64,000 nucleotides of DNA. It comes from Eopsaltria australis. Its lineage: Eukaryota; Chordata; Aves; Passeriformes; Petroicidae. How positions within the stretch are numbered: position 1 is the first letter of the stretch; each line of letters begins with the position of its first letter. The stretch covers positions 1,860,001 through 1,924,000 of the forward strand of contig JAVTVJ010000068.1 in the NCBI GenBank assembly GCA_034509425.1, read 5' to 3'. Made by a program: the position numbers and the translations under genes. Positions 48,573 to 60,900 of this stretch are shown here, piece by piece. The notes under the pieces are model-generated. The model worked only from the letters and a program-made list of their open reading frames with translations, did no database searches and was not told where the DNA came from.

Positions 48573-49937
48573 CACTGCAGCAGTGCCAGCAGTGTTTGCA
48601 ATTCAGCCACCTGTACTTCTGTTGTGGAGGAGTTTTTCACCTCACTGGGACAGATCACATACATTTGTAATTTTGTTGGCCAAGGTGAGAGCTGTGGGAG
48701 AGGGAGAGCAAGTGGGTCTGGCTTGTTAGAAATGGGGATGCCATTTAACTAACTGCTTTCAGCACCTCCATTTCCATGATGGCTGCCTTTGATGGTGAAG
48801 ACTCACACATCTGGTGTGTATCTCGATGACCAGAGCCAGCACTCTTCCCTTTCATTTGCTTCTCTTATCTACTTGGACACAGCGCTTTCTGTCACCCACT
48901 GTAGTCTGGGGGTAAGGGTAGGTGCACTTTCCCACAGCTTTCCATGAGCCTGTCACCCCAGCCTCACTGTACAATCTGTCCTTTTTCCCTCCTCGAAAGA
49001 AGCTGCGCCCACTGCTGCACTCCTGGAGTGGGGGCACTGGGTGTCTGAAGAGAGGGAGCAGTGCTCCCTTGGATGTGCTCAGCTGTCATCACAACTCAGC
49101 TGAAGGATTTCTTCATGTAGATCACTGGGGAATAAGTTGTCATTCCTTCAGCAATTGTCCTAGCAGCATTGTGTTTAAATTGCAGCGCAGAATGGTAAAG
49201 AAATATTGTTTCTTTACATGAAGAAATTGTGTTTCTCACAGGTGTTTGGAAGATGCTTAAGTTCTGGAGGTGTAAGGTCCTTTTAAAGACATACTTTCAA
49301 AAACAAGACGCACCCTCCTTTGAAAACCACAGGTCTTCAGCTGGGCAAAAGAAAACAGATGTATGCTCATTGGTTTTAGTGGACTGGTTTGGTCTGTTCA
49401 TCCTGTGATATTTAACTGGCAAAGAGATTTTCTTTCTCTTGCTGTCACTTCTTCTTTTTTTTGCATGAATAGAAGAAAGCTTTATTTCATTACAACCCCA
49501 AAGTTATATTCTACTCTAAGAATCCTAGCCAAGGCAAAGAAAACAAGGCACAACCTATCCCTCCTTACCCCAGCAGACACTGACACATCATTAGCATTAG
49601 GCTGGAATCACACATGATCCAATCTGCATGAACATGCTTTTCTATATTTGTTAAGAGTAATCTCAAGGCTTGTTTCAAGGTGAAGCTACGTAATAGTTTT
49701 AAAAAATATCATTAAATCATTACAGCCCAGACCACGGGACTGTGATTTTCCCATTGATCCTCCCGTGTCAGCAGCATCGACATGGATTGGCGTGTGGGAA
49801 CGTCACTGCCACAGAACACCCCCTGTCCCCCCACTGCCTCTGGTAGCTCTCAACCAGCAGCAGTGTTGGTGGTTTGATATCCAGCCTGACAGAGGCAGCA
49901 GAACCAGGAGAGGCTGAGCAGGACACACAGAGGAGAG

Positions 49938-49968
49938 TTGTGTGTGGGTGTGTGTAGGTGTGCATGTG
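49938..49968 (+). repeat. imperfect TG-rich tract
   Basis: Interrupted TG units (ttgtgtgtgggtgtgtgtag, then gtgtgcatgtg). An old microsatellite broken by substitutions. Confidence 0.8.
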
Positions 49969-50763
49969 AAGGGTGCAGAAAAAGAGGCACAGATCCACTG
50001 ACCAAGACAGCTGTGACCCAGGACTTTGTCACCTGCTTCCATCAGCTTTAAATACAATGGATGTTTATGACAATCAACTGGGAATCTTCACCGTGATTCA
50101 GTGAGTAAGCTAATACATCTGTTCTTCCCATTTTAAGCTAATGGGAATATAAATATTTAAATATATGCATACTTTGCAAGGGCAATATGGTTTTGAATAC
50201 TCACACCTCTGTGCCCTTAATGGTAAGACATGTTTTGAAATGACTTAGTTAAACACTGAAAATAGTTTGACCTTTAAATTAAACTAATCTAAGTAGCATT
50301 TCAACATGCAGTAACACAGACATTCTAGATAATTTATTGAAAATGCCATAGAACTGCAGTGAACTTCAGAAAGTGAAGAAAGGAATCAGGCATTTTCTTT
50401 CTGTGAAGAATGCTGACTCTCTCAGAAGTTTTAAGAATGTTTTAGTGAGCATGTACTTATGTCACAAATGGATTTGAAAGATCCTGAAAGTAATGAAGCA
50501 AATTCCCATTAAACTGCATGGTATGCTTGTCTTTGAATAATGAACTTGTACTGTAGATAAATTATTCAAGATTTCACTGTATTGTATGTATATTGAGTCA
50601 TAGCATAGGAAATGATGTTTGTTTAAAGAGTGCCTCTCTGCATTTATTTGCTAAAAGAGGTTGTCCAATACTTGGGAGAGCTGGGAGTTGGTATGCCCAG
50701 ATTGTGCTCCCAGTCCCACCAAAGGCAATTCTTCACCTCCAGCTCAGATTGGAGTTTTTTATA

Positions 50764-50822
50764 GTTTGTTTGGTTTGGTTTTGGTTTTCAGACATTGTTG
50801 TTGTTATTATTTGTTTGTTTTC
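50764..50822 (+). repeat. T/G-rich low-complexity tract
   Basis: Runs of gtttggtttggttttggttt and ttgttgttgttatt form simple sequence of imperfect TTTG, TTTGG and TTG units. Confidence 0.78.
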
Positions 50823-51452
50823 TCTTTTTGAATCTTTAGTGTTTTTTCATGTCTAACATGGATGTAAAACTAGAACTTAATGAATAACAGTGTGTCAGGA
50901 GAGTTAAATTTTGCATAATCCAAATCTTTAAGAATTGTAAAGTTTTGGACTCATCTGGTCCCTTTCTACTTGAATAGAATTGTCTCTTCCTATTAAACTG
51001 GACTGCAGCTGAAACAATTTTCTCTGGATCTTTCAGTAATGTAGGTTTTTTGTGAATTATTTAACTTGTTTTGCCTCTATTTAACTTTCCACAAGTGCAA
51101 CAAAATAAAATAAGCCCAAAGACATCTGCAAATTTTCATTAACCATATGATTGTCAGATTTGTGTATCTATTCCTTCTGCATTGTTTGCTTTTTGTTACT
51201 CTTTTCTAAGTTTTAAATCTATGCTAAAAATGTTTTGAATAGGGACCTAGTCTTTGCAGGTCGACAACGAAAAAGCTAGTATATTCTGGAGCATATTAAA
51301 ATACATTTCAGAATGCTGAACAGTTTCTTTATCAACAAAATTCTGCCCTTCCTCCTCTCCCTGAACCTCAAGGCAGATGGGCCACTGCTGTGGGGCCAGT
51401 TTGCTCCCTTGTGTATGGATGCAGTAGCTCAATGCAGGAACTGGGCAGACTG

Positions 51453-51501
51453 CAAAAAAGAAACAAAACAAAACAAAAAACAAACAGAGAAACAAAAACA
51501 C
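51453..51501 (+). repeat. A-rich low-complexity tract (CAAAA-type units)
   Basis: Imperfect CAAAA units (aaacaaaacaaaacaaaaaa, then caaacagagaaacaaaaac). It explains the Lys/Gln-rich stretch in the open frame that crosses it, and weakens any claim that this frame is a gene. Confidence 0.85.
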
Positions 51502-52562
51502 CAGCAAATAGAGAACCACATTCATAAATATTTCCCTTTCCCCACCTTCCCTCCTCCAAAGACAGGAGAACTAACCCCAAGCCTGGAACAGGCAATGCAG
51601 ATGGAATACAAACTGGCACAGCCTCAGGAGCAGCAGAGGGATGACTGCTTCAGCTCCATGCACATGGGACCTGCTCGGGGCAGTGCTGCTGCTCTTGCTC
51701 CTCCAGAGCCTCTGGATACTTTGTCTTTGAGGACTGCTGAGCTGCTGTGTAAAGCAAGGCAACCACTGCCAGTTTAATGGGGCATAGCAACTGAGCCCCT
51801 GCAGGAAGATTTGCTGAATTCATTGATGGAAAGACAGGTTCATATGCTCCTTCACATTTCAGGGGGCCTAAACTATGTTCGCAAATTCAGACTTTTCAGT
51901 AAGGGTGAAGGGCACCCTAACCCCAAAGGCTGTACAATGGGCTCTGTTATTAAAGTTCACATGAACTGGAGCTATGCTCAGCAGGTTTAGAATTGATCTT
52001 TACATTTTTTTCCAAGTGGAATTCTTTGAACATACTACATCAGAACAAAAGATGCTTGGAATGAGTGGGCAGAGCTTGTGCAGGCTCTACCATAGAGCCA
52101 TGAGAAAGAGGCAGAACTCTATTATGCACATTGCCCTTAAAACATGAAGAAAGCTGGCAAGTCCTGAACAAGCAAAAGGAATCTGAAAGCTTAAAAAGAA
52201 AGGAAATATTCAGATGCAGTCATTACGGTCCCAGTTCTTTGATTATCTGGATGAGGAGTGCCAGGGATACAGAGTGAATTAAATAAGGATTGCTGTACAG
52301 TCATCAATCCGCTGTATTATCTGCTGCAGAACCAGAATTCAGTCTGATGTAGGCTTGTTTTTTTTTCCCAGAGAACAGAGCTACCTCCCAAAGTCAGTAA
52401 TACAGCTTCCTAACTGCTTGTGGTGCACCCACAAAGCTTGATTAGGCCTATGCTCCTTGATATAAATGACTGAGTCTTCATCTCTGTGAAAGCTATTTAT
52501 CTCTATAAACTGTGCTTCATTGCATTCAGAATGGAGAGAAGCAAGAAAAAATAAACCATGCC

Positions 52563-52576
52563 AAAAAAAAAAAAAA
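52563..52576 (+). repeat. A homopolymer, 14 bases
   Basis: Fourteen consecutive A residues, followed by a second A-rich piece (caacaaaaaaacc). There is no sign of a processed gene copy upstream in either orientation. Confidence 0.93.
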
Positions 52577-54799
52577 TCCAACAAAAAAACCTCAAAGAAA
52601 GTAAAATATCTCATCATTTTGCTCGCAACAGTTGAGCAGTGAGTGTTATGCCTGTATGTTGGGGTGTTCTTCTGATTGTGTTTCTGACACACTCTGAATG
52701 CCCATCAAGCTCACTATGAAATGAACTTGCAGGAGTTTAACCAGAGGAATCAACTTACTGGAATACAGTGTTTGTGGTTTCTGTGATTTGGCAGCAATAA
52801 ACATCTCCCCTATGCAGCTGCACAGTGCTCTCCCCAGTGCACCACTCCTGACTCATGAAGCATCATAAAACCAGGTGTCCCACCACTGACATGCCTGGAA
52901 GATGACAATGTCTGGCACTGATGGTCTGAGACAAATAAATGCACTTTTGGAGCCAATTCATATCAAAACTTGACAGAAAAAGGCTCATGATGTATAGGAT
53001 TCCAAAACCAGTGATTTGTACTGCTCATTCTTAAACTTTCAAATTACAAAAAAGGCAGGTATTTCCTAATTTGAATCTCTTTATCTTTGTAACATTAAAG
53101 TCCTACCTTTTCCAATAAAGAGGGAAAAATAATTTGCAACTCTTACAGTGGTTCATCAGACTTAACTGTTTTGTGTTTAACTGTGTACAGACAATGTGAG
53201 CAGCTAATGATGCTTTCATTAACTCTACAGTCAGAATCTCTTCCTACACAAAAGATTTCCCTGGACCAAGACCCCTCCTAAGAGATCCCAAGATGTGTTT
53301 GCACTAGCAGTTTAGTTCAGATCAGGAATGTACTCAGAAAGCAAATATTCTCTTCTGTTTACTGTACTTGTATTCTCAGTGTGAATGAAGTGGTTTTGGA
53401 GCACACAAACTGGATGTCCCTCTGCTGAACTAATTACATGGGGTCCAGCAAGGCACTTGCCCCACATCGACCACTCACCATCCTGTGTAGGGCCCAAGTA
53501 AGAGATAGTCTGAAGCAATATCCCTAAAATGTGTACAGGTTGGCCCTCAGCTGCTCTGTGCCCACCATTTCACTCTACAGATCCACTCCAATTACACTGT
53601 GCTACTTGCTAATGCAGAGATGCCCTAGACTTCAAAAGGGGACAGTCAAAATCAGACTGGCACTGAGCCAGATCAGCTATTAGCTTGCCGGCCTTTGCAG
53701 CAGTTTGCACTGAGATTATGGAGAGGTGCCGAGCAGGAAATCTATGACTGCAGTGTGGGTGGTGTTCAAAGCAGTTTTTAGCTTTAGGTTAGATGAGGTT
53801 TTCTGAAAGAGTGGTCTTAGTGAATTTTTTTTGCTTCTAGATAAGATGTGTTGTTCTCTCGGTTTGTTTTTTTTCACACTATGCTCATCATCATTATGTG
53901 GAAGGTTGTGCCAGGATAGAGCAAGTTCTAGCCAATGCCAACAAAAAAGGCAGTAAAACCCACTGTCACAAGCCATCCACTTTGAAACAAAGGCAAGGTA
54001 GAGCAAGTGTTACAAATACTCTGTCAGAGAGATCATCTGGGTGATGTAACTGGATCTGTGACCTTCCTTAACTCAAAGGGGATCTTTTCTGCTCAATAGG
54101 CCACCAAAATAGCTGACTTCTGGCTAGATTTAAATAAGCCACTTGTAAATAATTTTGTCATGTGTACTGGGAGGGAAAAAATCTGGCTGCAATTGATTTT
54201 GTTCCTGTACTTTCACAGCATTTTGCCACAAGCCCTCAGTATTGACAGTCTTCCCAGACCTACAGTGAATTCACAGTAGCTGCCCTAAATATCTCATGCC
54301 TGCTATTTTCTCTTTTCCTACACATTCATGTTGAATAAACATTGAAACCATTTCTGTCCTTGAAATATTTGCATGCTGTGGTAAAGTCTCCAAAAAGGCA
54401 AATGGATAAAATTATTCTGTGATCAAGTCTGTAAGTGATACTTTACTGAGAAGGTACAGATGGGAACAGCAACCAGTTCACTGTTAATCTGAGTTATGCT
54501 ATGTTTGAACCTACTGTAAAGCTTACATACATTTTAAAGGGTGGGATATTGAGATTATGGAATCCTTAGCTTTAGTCAGCTGTTCCAGTTTAGCTAAGAG
54601 TAGTGTAAGTGATTATGGATATCATCTCACTCTCGACCATTGTCCAGTTTTTGTGGAAGGATGGGTGCCCTCAGACATGGGGCACTGAGCTCTTGTTGGA
54701 CAGGGAAACAGTGGTGGTCTTTGAGATGGTGATCCATAGCTGAAAGTAAATCATTGTGACAAGTGCTACTCTCTTGAAAAAGGGCAGGGACTGGCAGCA

Positions 54800-54907
54800 C
54801 TGGCAGAAGGTCACCTGGCAATGTGTTCAGTGTTGGTTCTGCTTTGAGCAGAAGGTTTGAAAAGAGACTTCCAGAAGTCCCTTCCTCTCTGTATGACTCT
54901 GTGATGA
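54800..54907 (+). mobile_element. CR1 LINE 3' end, forward orientation
   Basis: The words ttggttctgctttgagcaga, 'aggtttgaaaagagacttccagaagtcc' (read in parts) and cttcctctctgtatgactct, with the final 'gtgatgatg', follow the CR1 order 'ctgctttgagcaggaggttgg', 'gacctccagaggtccc', octamer tail. The left edge is uncertain: similarity is poor before about 54805. Confidence 0.82.
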
Positions 54908-57900
54908 TGTTAACAGGACAGTGGAGAGGAAATGTGCTAGAAGTAGTTTATGAAAAATAAGTTAATCTACCTCTCAGAAGTCCCAGACAAAAATACGGAA
55001 AATACTGATGTTAATGAAATCAAGAGAGCTGCAGGCAATTACAGTACAAGTGTGAAAGATTGTATTAGGGAATCAGATACATGGTTAAATTGGCAATAAC
55101 ACATTTGTCTTCCTCCTCTTTGATGTCCTTCCTTCCACCTTAATACCCAAACCTGTCAGTGGCACAGTTTGTAGTGGTGACTTCAGTCTTGACAAAGTTG
55201 ATGAATTGAAAAGGCATTTTTTGTTCTGTACTGAGATTGGCCAGCTATTTGTTGGTCTTTCAAATTGGGAGACCCAACTGAAGCACAGCTTTCAGTGGTC
55301 CTGATGGTTTACATATGCTTAGTTGGTGCAACTGCAGAAGAGGTTGTTCAGTTTCAGTTTGCAATAAAGTCTCAGCATCAAGATAGCTCAGGCTTGCAAG
55401 AGTCTGCATGTGGCAGAGCAGAGCTTACTGTGGGCTGAGACATCCTGGTCTTCAGCATGACAAACTAGAGCTCCCTCAGAGCTCAGGGTAACCCTCCTCT
55501 ACAATCCACCATGAAAACATGTTCTTGTGCACTTCGATTCAATAGCAGGTAGAAATTTTTTAAAAAATAGTTTTCTGGCACCTGCCTGCATCATGAGTCA
55601 CTTTTGATAATGTGCCTCTTCGAGCACTGTTTTCAGAGGTACTCATTGCTTATATTTCCACTGACAGTGAGTCTGGAACAAAGAGCCTTTACCTGCACTT
55701 CTGCTAATCAGTCATCAGTTTCTAGAGTTTGACAGCAGAATTGGTGGTCATTTCAAAGAGTTCTTCAGTATATTTCTGTGATTTCGTGGTGGGTTTTACT
55801 GCAGAGTTGCTGAGAAAGGAAAATACTCATTTGCATGCTGCAAAGCATAGGCAAAGAGCCAGATCTGTGCTATTACAATATCTGATCTCTGTAAGGCAAA
55901 CATCCTTTTGAAAGGAGCTAATGTTTCTGCCTATTCAATTCTGATTCACAGTTCAGCACTTTTCTCATTCAAACACCCTGGGGAAGAGTTAACTGTATTT
56001 TTCTCTTCTCCTTTTATCTTTATTCCTGGATTAAGTGAAGAAATTATTGGATCACGTTACAGCCCCTTTTACCCTTTGCAGTAAATAATCTGCAATATTT
56101 TTTGCTGTTGTATGCTGCATGTCACATGTACCCTGTTCATGTCACACTGAAAGAGTTAATTATTTGCATGAGAAACATTCAGGTTGTATCCTATGGGTTG
56201 CCCCATAGGAGGTACATGTTATTAACTAATGCATACATGCACATGCCTTAGAATGAGCTTTTCATCAAAAGCAAAAAATTGCTATAAAACATTTAATAAA
56301 AAATGTTCTTGACTATTTTCCCCTTCTGTTTATGAAGAAATATCATAATATTTAATATAGCCATTAGAAGAATCTCAGCACTAATTTTTTATCTGCTGTT
56401 CACTTGCTGCCTGTGCTTTGCAAACACGTTCCAAAAATCAAAAGAGTCACGAGCTGTAGTTTCTTCTTTCTGAGGGGACATGACTGACTATTAAAAGAAC
56501 CTTTAATTCTGTGAATACAAATGTTTAAATTATTTTTCTACAAATACCACGCAAAATGCAATTCATATTTATCACTTGTATTTCTGCCAGGGAATTTAAT
56601 TGCTCTTCACAGAGAGCATATATGGAGAAAAAAATTCATTTAAATATTTAAATATTTAAACAGTTAAACATTTTCTATATATGCTTTATCTGTGAAAAAA
56701 CAATCCAAACAAAACAAGCCTAGACCAAACCCACAAAACTCTTATAATAGGAAGCAATTTGCATTTATCAACACAAAGGCTGGTCATGTCTTTCTCATCA
56801 GTCAGTGTGCTTATGCTTTCTCTAACACAGCAGTTGCCCTCTACCTGCACCTGCAGTGTCCGTATGGACCCCTTGCCTTTCCAGATGAACAGGCACGGGA
56901 GCTAATTATTCTTGAGATGATCCTCCACATAAAGTCAGGGGAGCATTTCAGAAGCACAGCACAAGCCTCTCCCTGCTGAACCAACATTCCCAGCATGCTG
57001 AAATGCTGAATAAATAACTTCCCTCCAAAATCAATGCATGCTACACACTGCTCCTTCATTTAAATAACATCTTTTTTATCCCAGGGCTTTGGGGCTAGAG
57101 CTGTGTAATGTGAAGGGAAGTTATCCCTGCATGGTTTCAGGCTTCAATTGCAGCCCAGGCTATTCAGGAATCTTTTTCTTCCAAATACTTCTGCTTGCTC
57201 TCACCGTGGCTTTACTGACAAATTCTCTGCTTCATGAGTGACAACCCACAGCAGCATCAGGTATGAATGTAAGGCCTTTCCATCCAGTCCTTCCTTCCAA
57301 GGGGAGGTCCATGGCCCTGCTGGTGCCCCAGGGCCTTCCTGCTGCAAACCCCTGTGGAGCAGTACCTGCTGCGGGACCACCACGGGGCTAAGGACTCCCC
57401 GAGCTCCTGCTCTAGGGCTGCCCCAGCAAAGCCACTCCAGCCTGGGTTTGGCTGTGCTTGCCCCACTCCCAGCCAGGTCTTTCAGCACTGCGGGAGGGGG
57501 CTGTACAACAGCTATGCCTCACAAACTCAGCTTCCCAGGGTAGGAGCTTCCAGATTAAAAGCTTTAAGAGTTCTTTTATGGTGCTACAGCAAGAGCCTTT
57601 TGCAGGAGGTACAGCTGCTTCTAAATACCTGTGGTTCCACAGATCCACACTAGCAAAGACGTCAGAGTTTCACAGATTGCCTGGGGTTTTGCTCAGATCC
57701 TGCCATCAGTCCCTGGGATCTGAAGTGGGGGCAACGGGTTGCATTTCAGTACATGTTTGTATTTCAAATGAGACTTAGTTTTCTTTTCCCTCAACAGTAC
57801 TGCATTACTGTTTTGTTAACGTTGATATATTGAAGCTGGAACAGCACAGCTCAATGGATGCTAATGAGCTTTAAACAAATGGAAAAGATACATGAGTGCT

Positions 57901-60900
57901 TGCCTAGCTCCAACCTTGGCCAGCTGCACCAGGTAGCAGGGGAGGTTGCTTGTGGGATACAAATAAGTAGCATCAGTCCTCTCCAGAGAAATTGCTCAAC
58001 ATCCCTGCACATACTGACACAGGAAAATATCTCTCCAGCTGTCAATCCTTCAGCCTCCTACAAGAGGAAAAAATTGCTGTGGTTTGTTGTGACTACATAT
58101 CAATTTAACTGTTTTTTATAATCAAATATATTACCTACAGAGAAAATAAATTTCAGTACAACAAAGAATTGAAAAAATACACGTGGCACTAGGAAAACTG
58201 CATCCTTTTCTGTAAAATCATAAGCAAAACCAGGGAGAAAAATCTGATGTTTTTCAATTTTGAAAGTTGTTATTTACTTATTTCTAAATAGTTACTGTTG
58301 CTTTGAAACGATACCTTAAAAGATAAGGAAGGAATGTATTTTTTTCAGGATTTTTCAATTTTATTCCTTGCTGAAGGTTATGATATTTTTTTGTGCAACA
58401 CATTGACCTAGTCAGGAAGAGAATTAAAAAAAAAATTAAGCAGCATTGAGCAGTCAGTGTCTTCCTGAACATCTCTGTGGGAGGAAAGGTTTCTTATAAA
58501 TTAGTATTCCTCAATTCTAAGAAGCTTTCTCTCTTATTCATATAGGTCAAAAAAAGTTCCTCTCATGAAAACAATTTAGAAAATTCAAAGGTAATCCAGT
58601 TCTAGGCTCTCTGCCATCCAGGTGCTTGTACCCAGCAGGAAAAAAAAAAATCTCCTTAATCCTTTTTTGTTTTTATAATTACTTGTTTCTCCTCTTCCCA
58701 GCAGTTCTTCTGTTGAACACAAAAGTTACCATATCCAATTACACCTTTTTGTCCTTGTTTATAAAATCTTCCTGTCTCCTCAGTTATATATTAACACAAG
58801 ATTAATCACTTGATCAATCTCAAGTCTTTTTCTCATCTGGCACAGTGACAGCCACCAGCCATTTGGTGGCAAGTTCTCAGGGTTTTTGTGTAGCCTATGT
58901 ATGTATGTGACTGCATGGGGGAAAAGAAAGGGTGAACTAGAGAGAAAGAAAATGCAAGAACACCAGTATCACATTTAGCATGGTAAATGCCATGGCATTT
59001 ATTGGAGAGACCAGCTCCCACATGTGATCATCTGATAGCTCCTGATCCACGTTGTTGTGTATTTCATTGTTTATGTAAGAGAGGCTGACAGGAAGGGCAC
59101 TTCTTGGCAGTTAATGATCACTGTCATTGACCAAGCCAGTCATCAGTAACTGGAAATATCTGACCTTTATGCCTTCCTTCCTTTGATTCTCTTTAATCAT
59201 ATATTTTTTTAACCTTTCCTGTTGTATTTTAAACTGTGTGCTTTGATATTAATGCAATGTGCCATACTAGAACTAAGAGATTTTTCTTTCTCAGACTGTT
59301 CCTGACAGTTATTGTAATCAAAGGGAAAGCAAGATTTGGTTCTGAAAGCTCCATCATATTTGCAATGTCTTCTAACGTTTTCCTTTACCTTCCTTACCTT
59401 TCCTGGGGCTGCTATCACTTTGTACTGTCCACTGCATATTATCTTCAGAGTTCATTTCAGAAAAAGCCCTGAATTTGTCAATGATTGTCTGATTAAGGTC
59501 TGCTAAGATATGAGTATTTTAATCTAGGCGATTTAAAGGTTTCCAAAATTGACTTTCTCAAACAAAAATACATTGCTTGATGAAGACTGTAGCCTTTCTT
59601 TGGGAAAAGGTTATTAACAAAATTTTAATTTTCTGATTACTTGGGGTTTATTTGGTAAGTCATTTTGAGTTCAACTGTTGGCATTAACAGAAATCAGTTT
59701 ACTAGAATGTATCATTTTCATAGCGTTCTTAAAAGAACTTTGCTTTCCAAGCCATCTTGTGAATAGTTGCATTTGTTATAGTAAATACTTACATATTTCT
59801 GGCCAGGGAGAAACATTCTAATTTACTTAGGTACATATCAATATGAAGCAGAATCCTGGATTTACAAAGTGTGTTATCATCTAATAATTTTCTTACAAAT
59901 CATGGCTAGTAAATAAAGCACTGCAGGCCACATTTAACTTGGTGGCCCTCAGTGAGCAGAGAGCTCGAATCAAGCATGGGTGCTCCTGCTCTGACCTGCT
60001 GGAGCCTTGGAGCAAAGGCTTTGCTCCCCATGACTGAGGCTTGGAAACACATTGGCTGTACAGCTAAGTACAGCAGACATGGTGCAAGTTCAGCTCAGTG
60101 GCCAAATTGATTTCCATGGTCATATTTTGTTTGGTCTTCTGATTAAGCCTATTTCATGTATAATGTAACAGACACTGCTACACAAGCAAAAGGGACCAGT
60201 CCAAGGGTACAGAACCAGACACTTTGCAAAGGGAAAGTAACACAACTCCAATGATTTCAATGGGCATTCCCATCAACATAGGGCCTCTAGCTGGAAAGAT
60301 GCAAGAAGGCTAATGTTTGTTAATGTATTCTGGTCGTGTTTTGGTGAAGTTCAGAGACACTGTTCTGCCCAGTGTGAAATCTCTGGATTTGACTCGTGTC
60401 ATGGAAAAGGTTAGAGTCAATTATGAACTGTACCTTTAAGCAATAGACTTTCTGTATTACAGCATTCAGGTAAGTTTGGACAATATTTCTAAAATGATAT
60501 AAAAATTACTTCTTGATTTTTTTGAATTATTGTTAAGTATTTGTTGAAATTACTATGCCTCAGTGAATTGGTGAAAAATTACCTATCCCTGAACACCTGA
60601 GATATTACAGTAATTTTCTATATCTAGAACAATATAATATCGGTATAGGACTCCATGAGCATTGTGTCCATGAGAGTGGACTGGCATTCCTGGCACCAAG
60701 CAGCCAATGAGCAAAATGAACTGATGTTCAGAAATTCACAAAACAAAGGCCTGTATCTTGTCACCACACAGATCCCTGCCTTGTTTTGCCTGGTAACCCT
60801 ACGCATTCCCTGACTTCAGTGGTGACAATTATGATGACATTGTGAAGTGTCCTGAGACCAGCTGCTGAAAAATGCCACTCCTGAGATGCTGCTAAACAAC

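Larger units (their letters stand above)
48573..54799. other. 6.2 kb of noncoding sequence with low-complexity tracts
   Basis: No supported gene. The longest forward frame, 154 codons at 51313-51777, runs through an A-rich simple repeat that supplies its Lys/Gln-rich middle; the remainder matches nothing I know. Low-complexity tracts occur at 49938, 50764, 51453 and 52563. Positions 54630-54800 lead into a CR1 tail but are not themselves recognisable. Confidence 0.6.

Noticed and set aside
51313..51777. 154-codon plus-strand open frame
   Set aside because: Its centre is the translation of an A-rich simple repeat and the rest resembles no family I know. There is no splice or promoter context.
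60461..60475. 7-nt exon between ttctgtattacag and CAG|GTAAGT
   Set aside because: The donor is perfect but a 7-nt exon is implausible without transcript data, and no good longer exon ends here.
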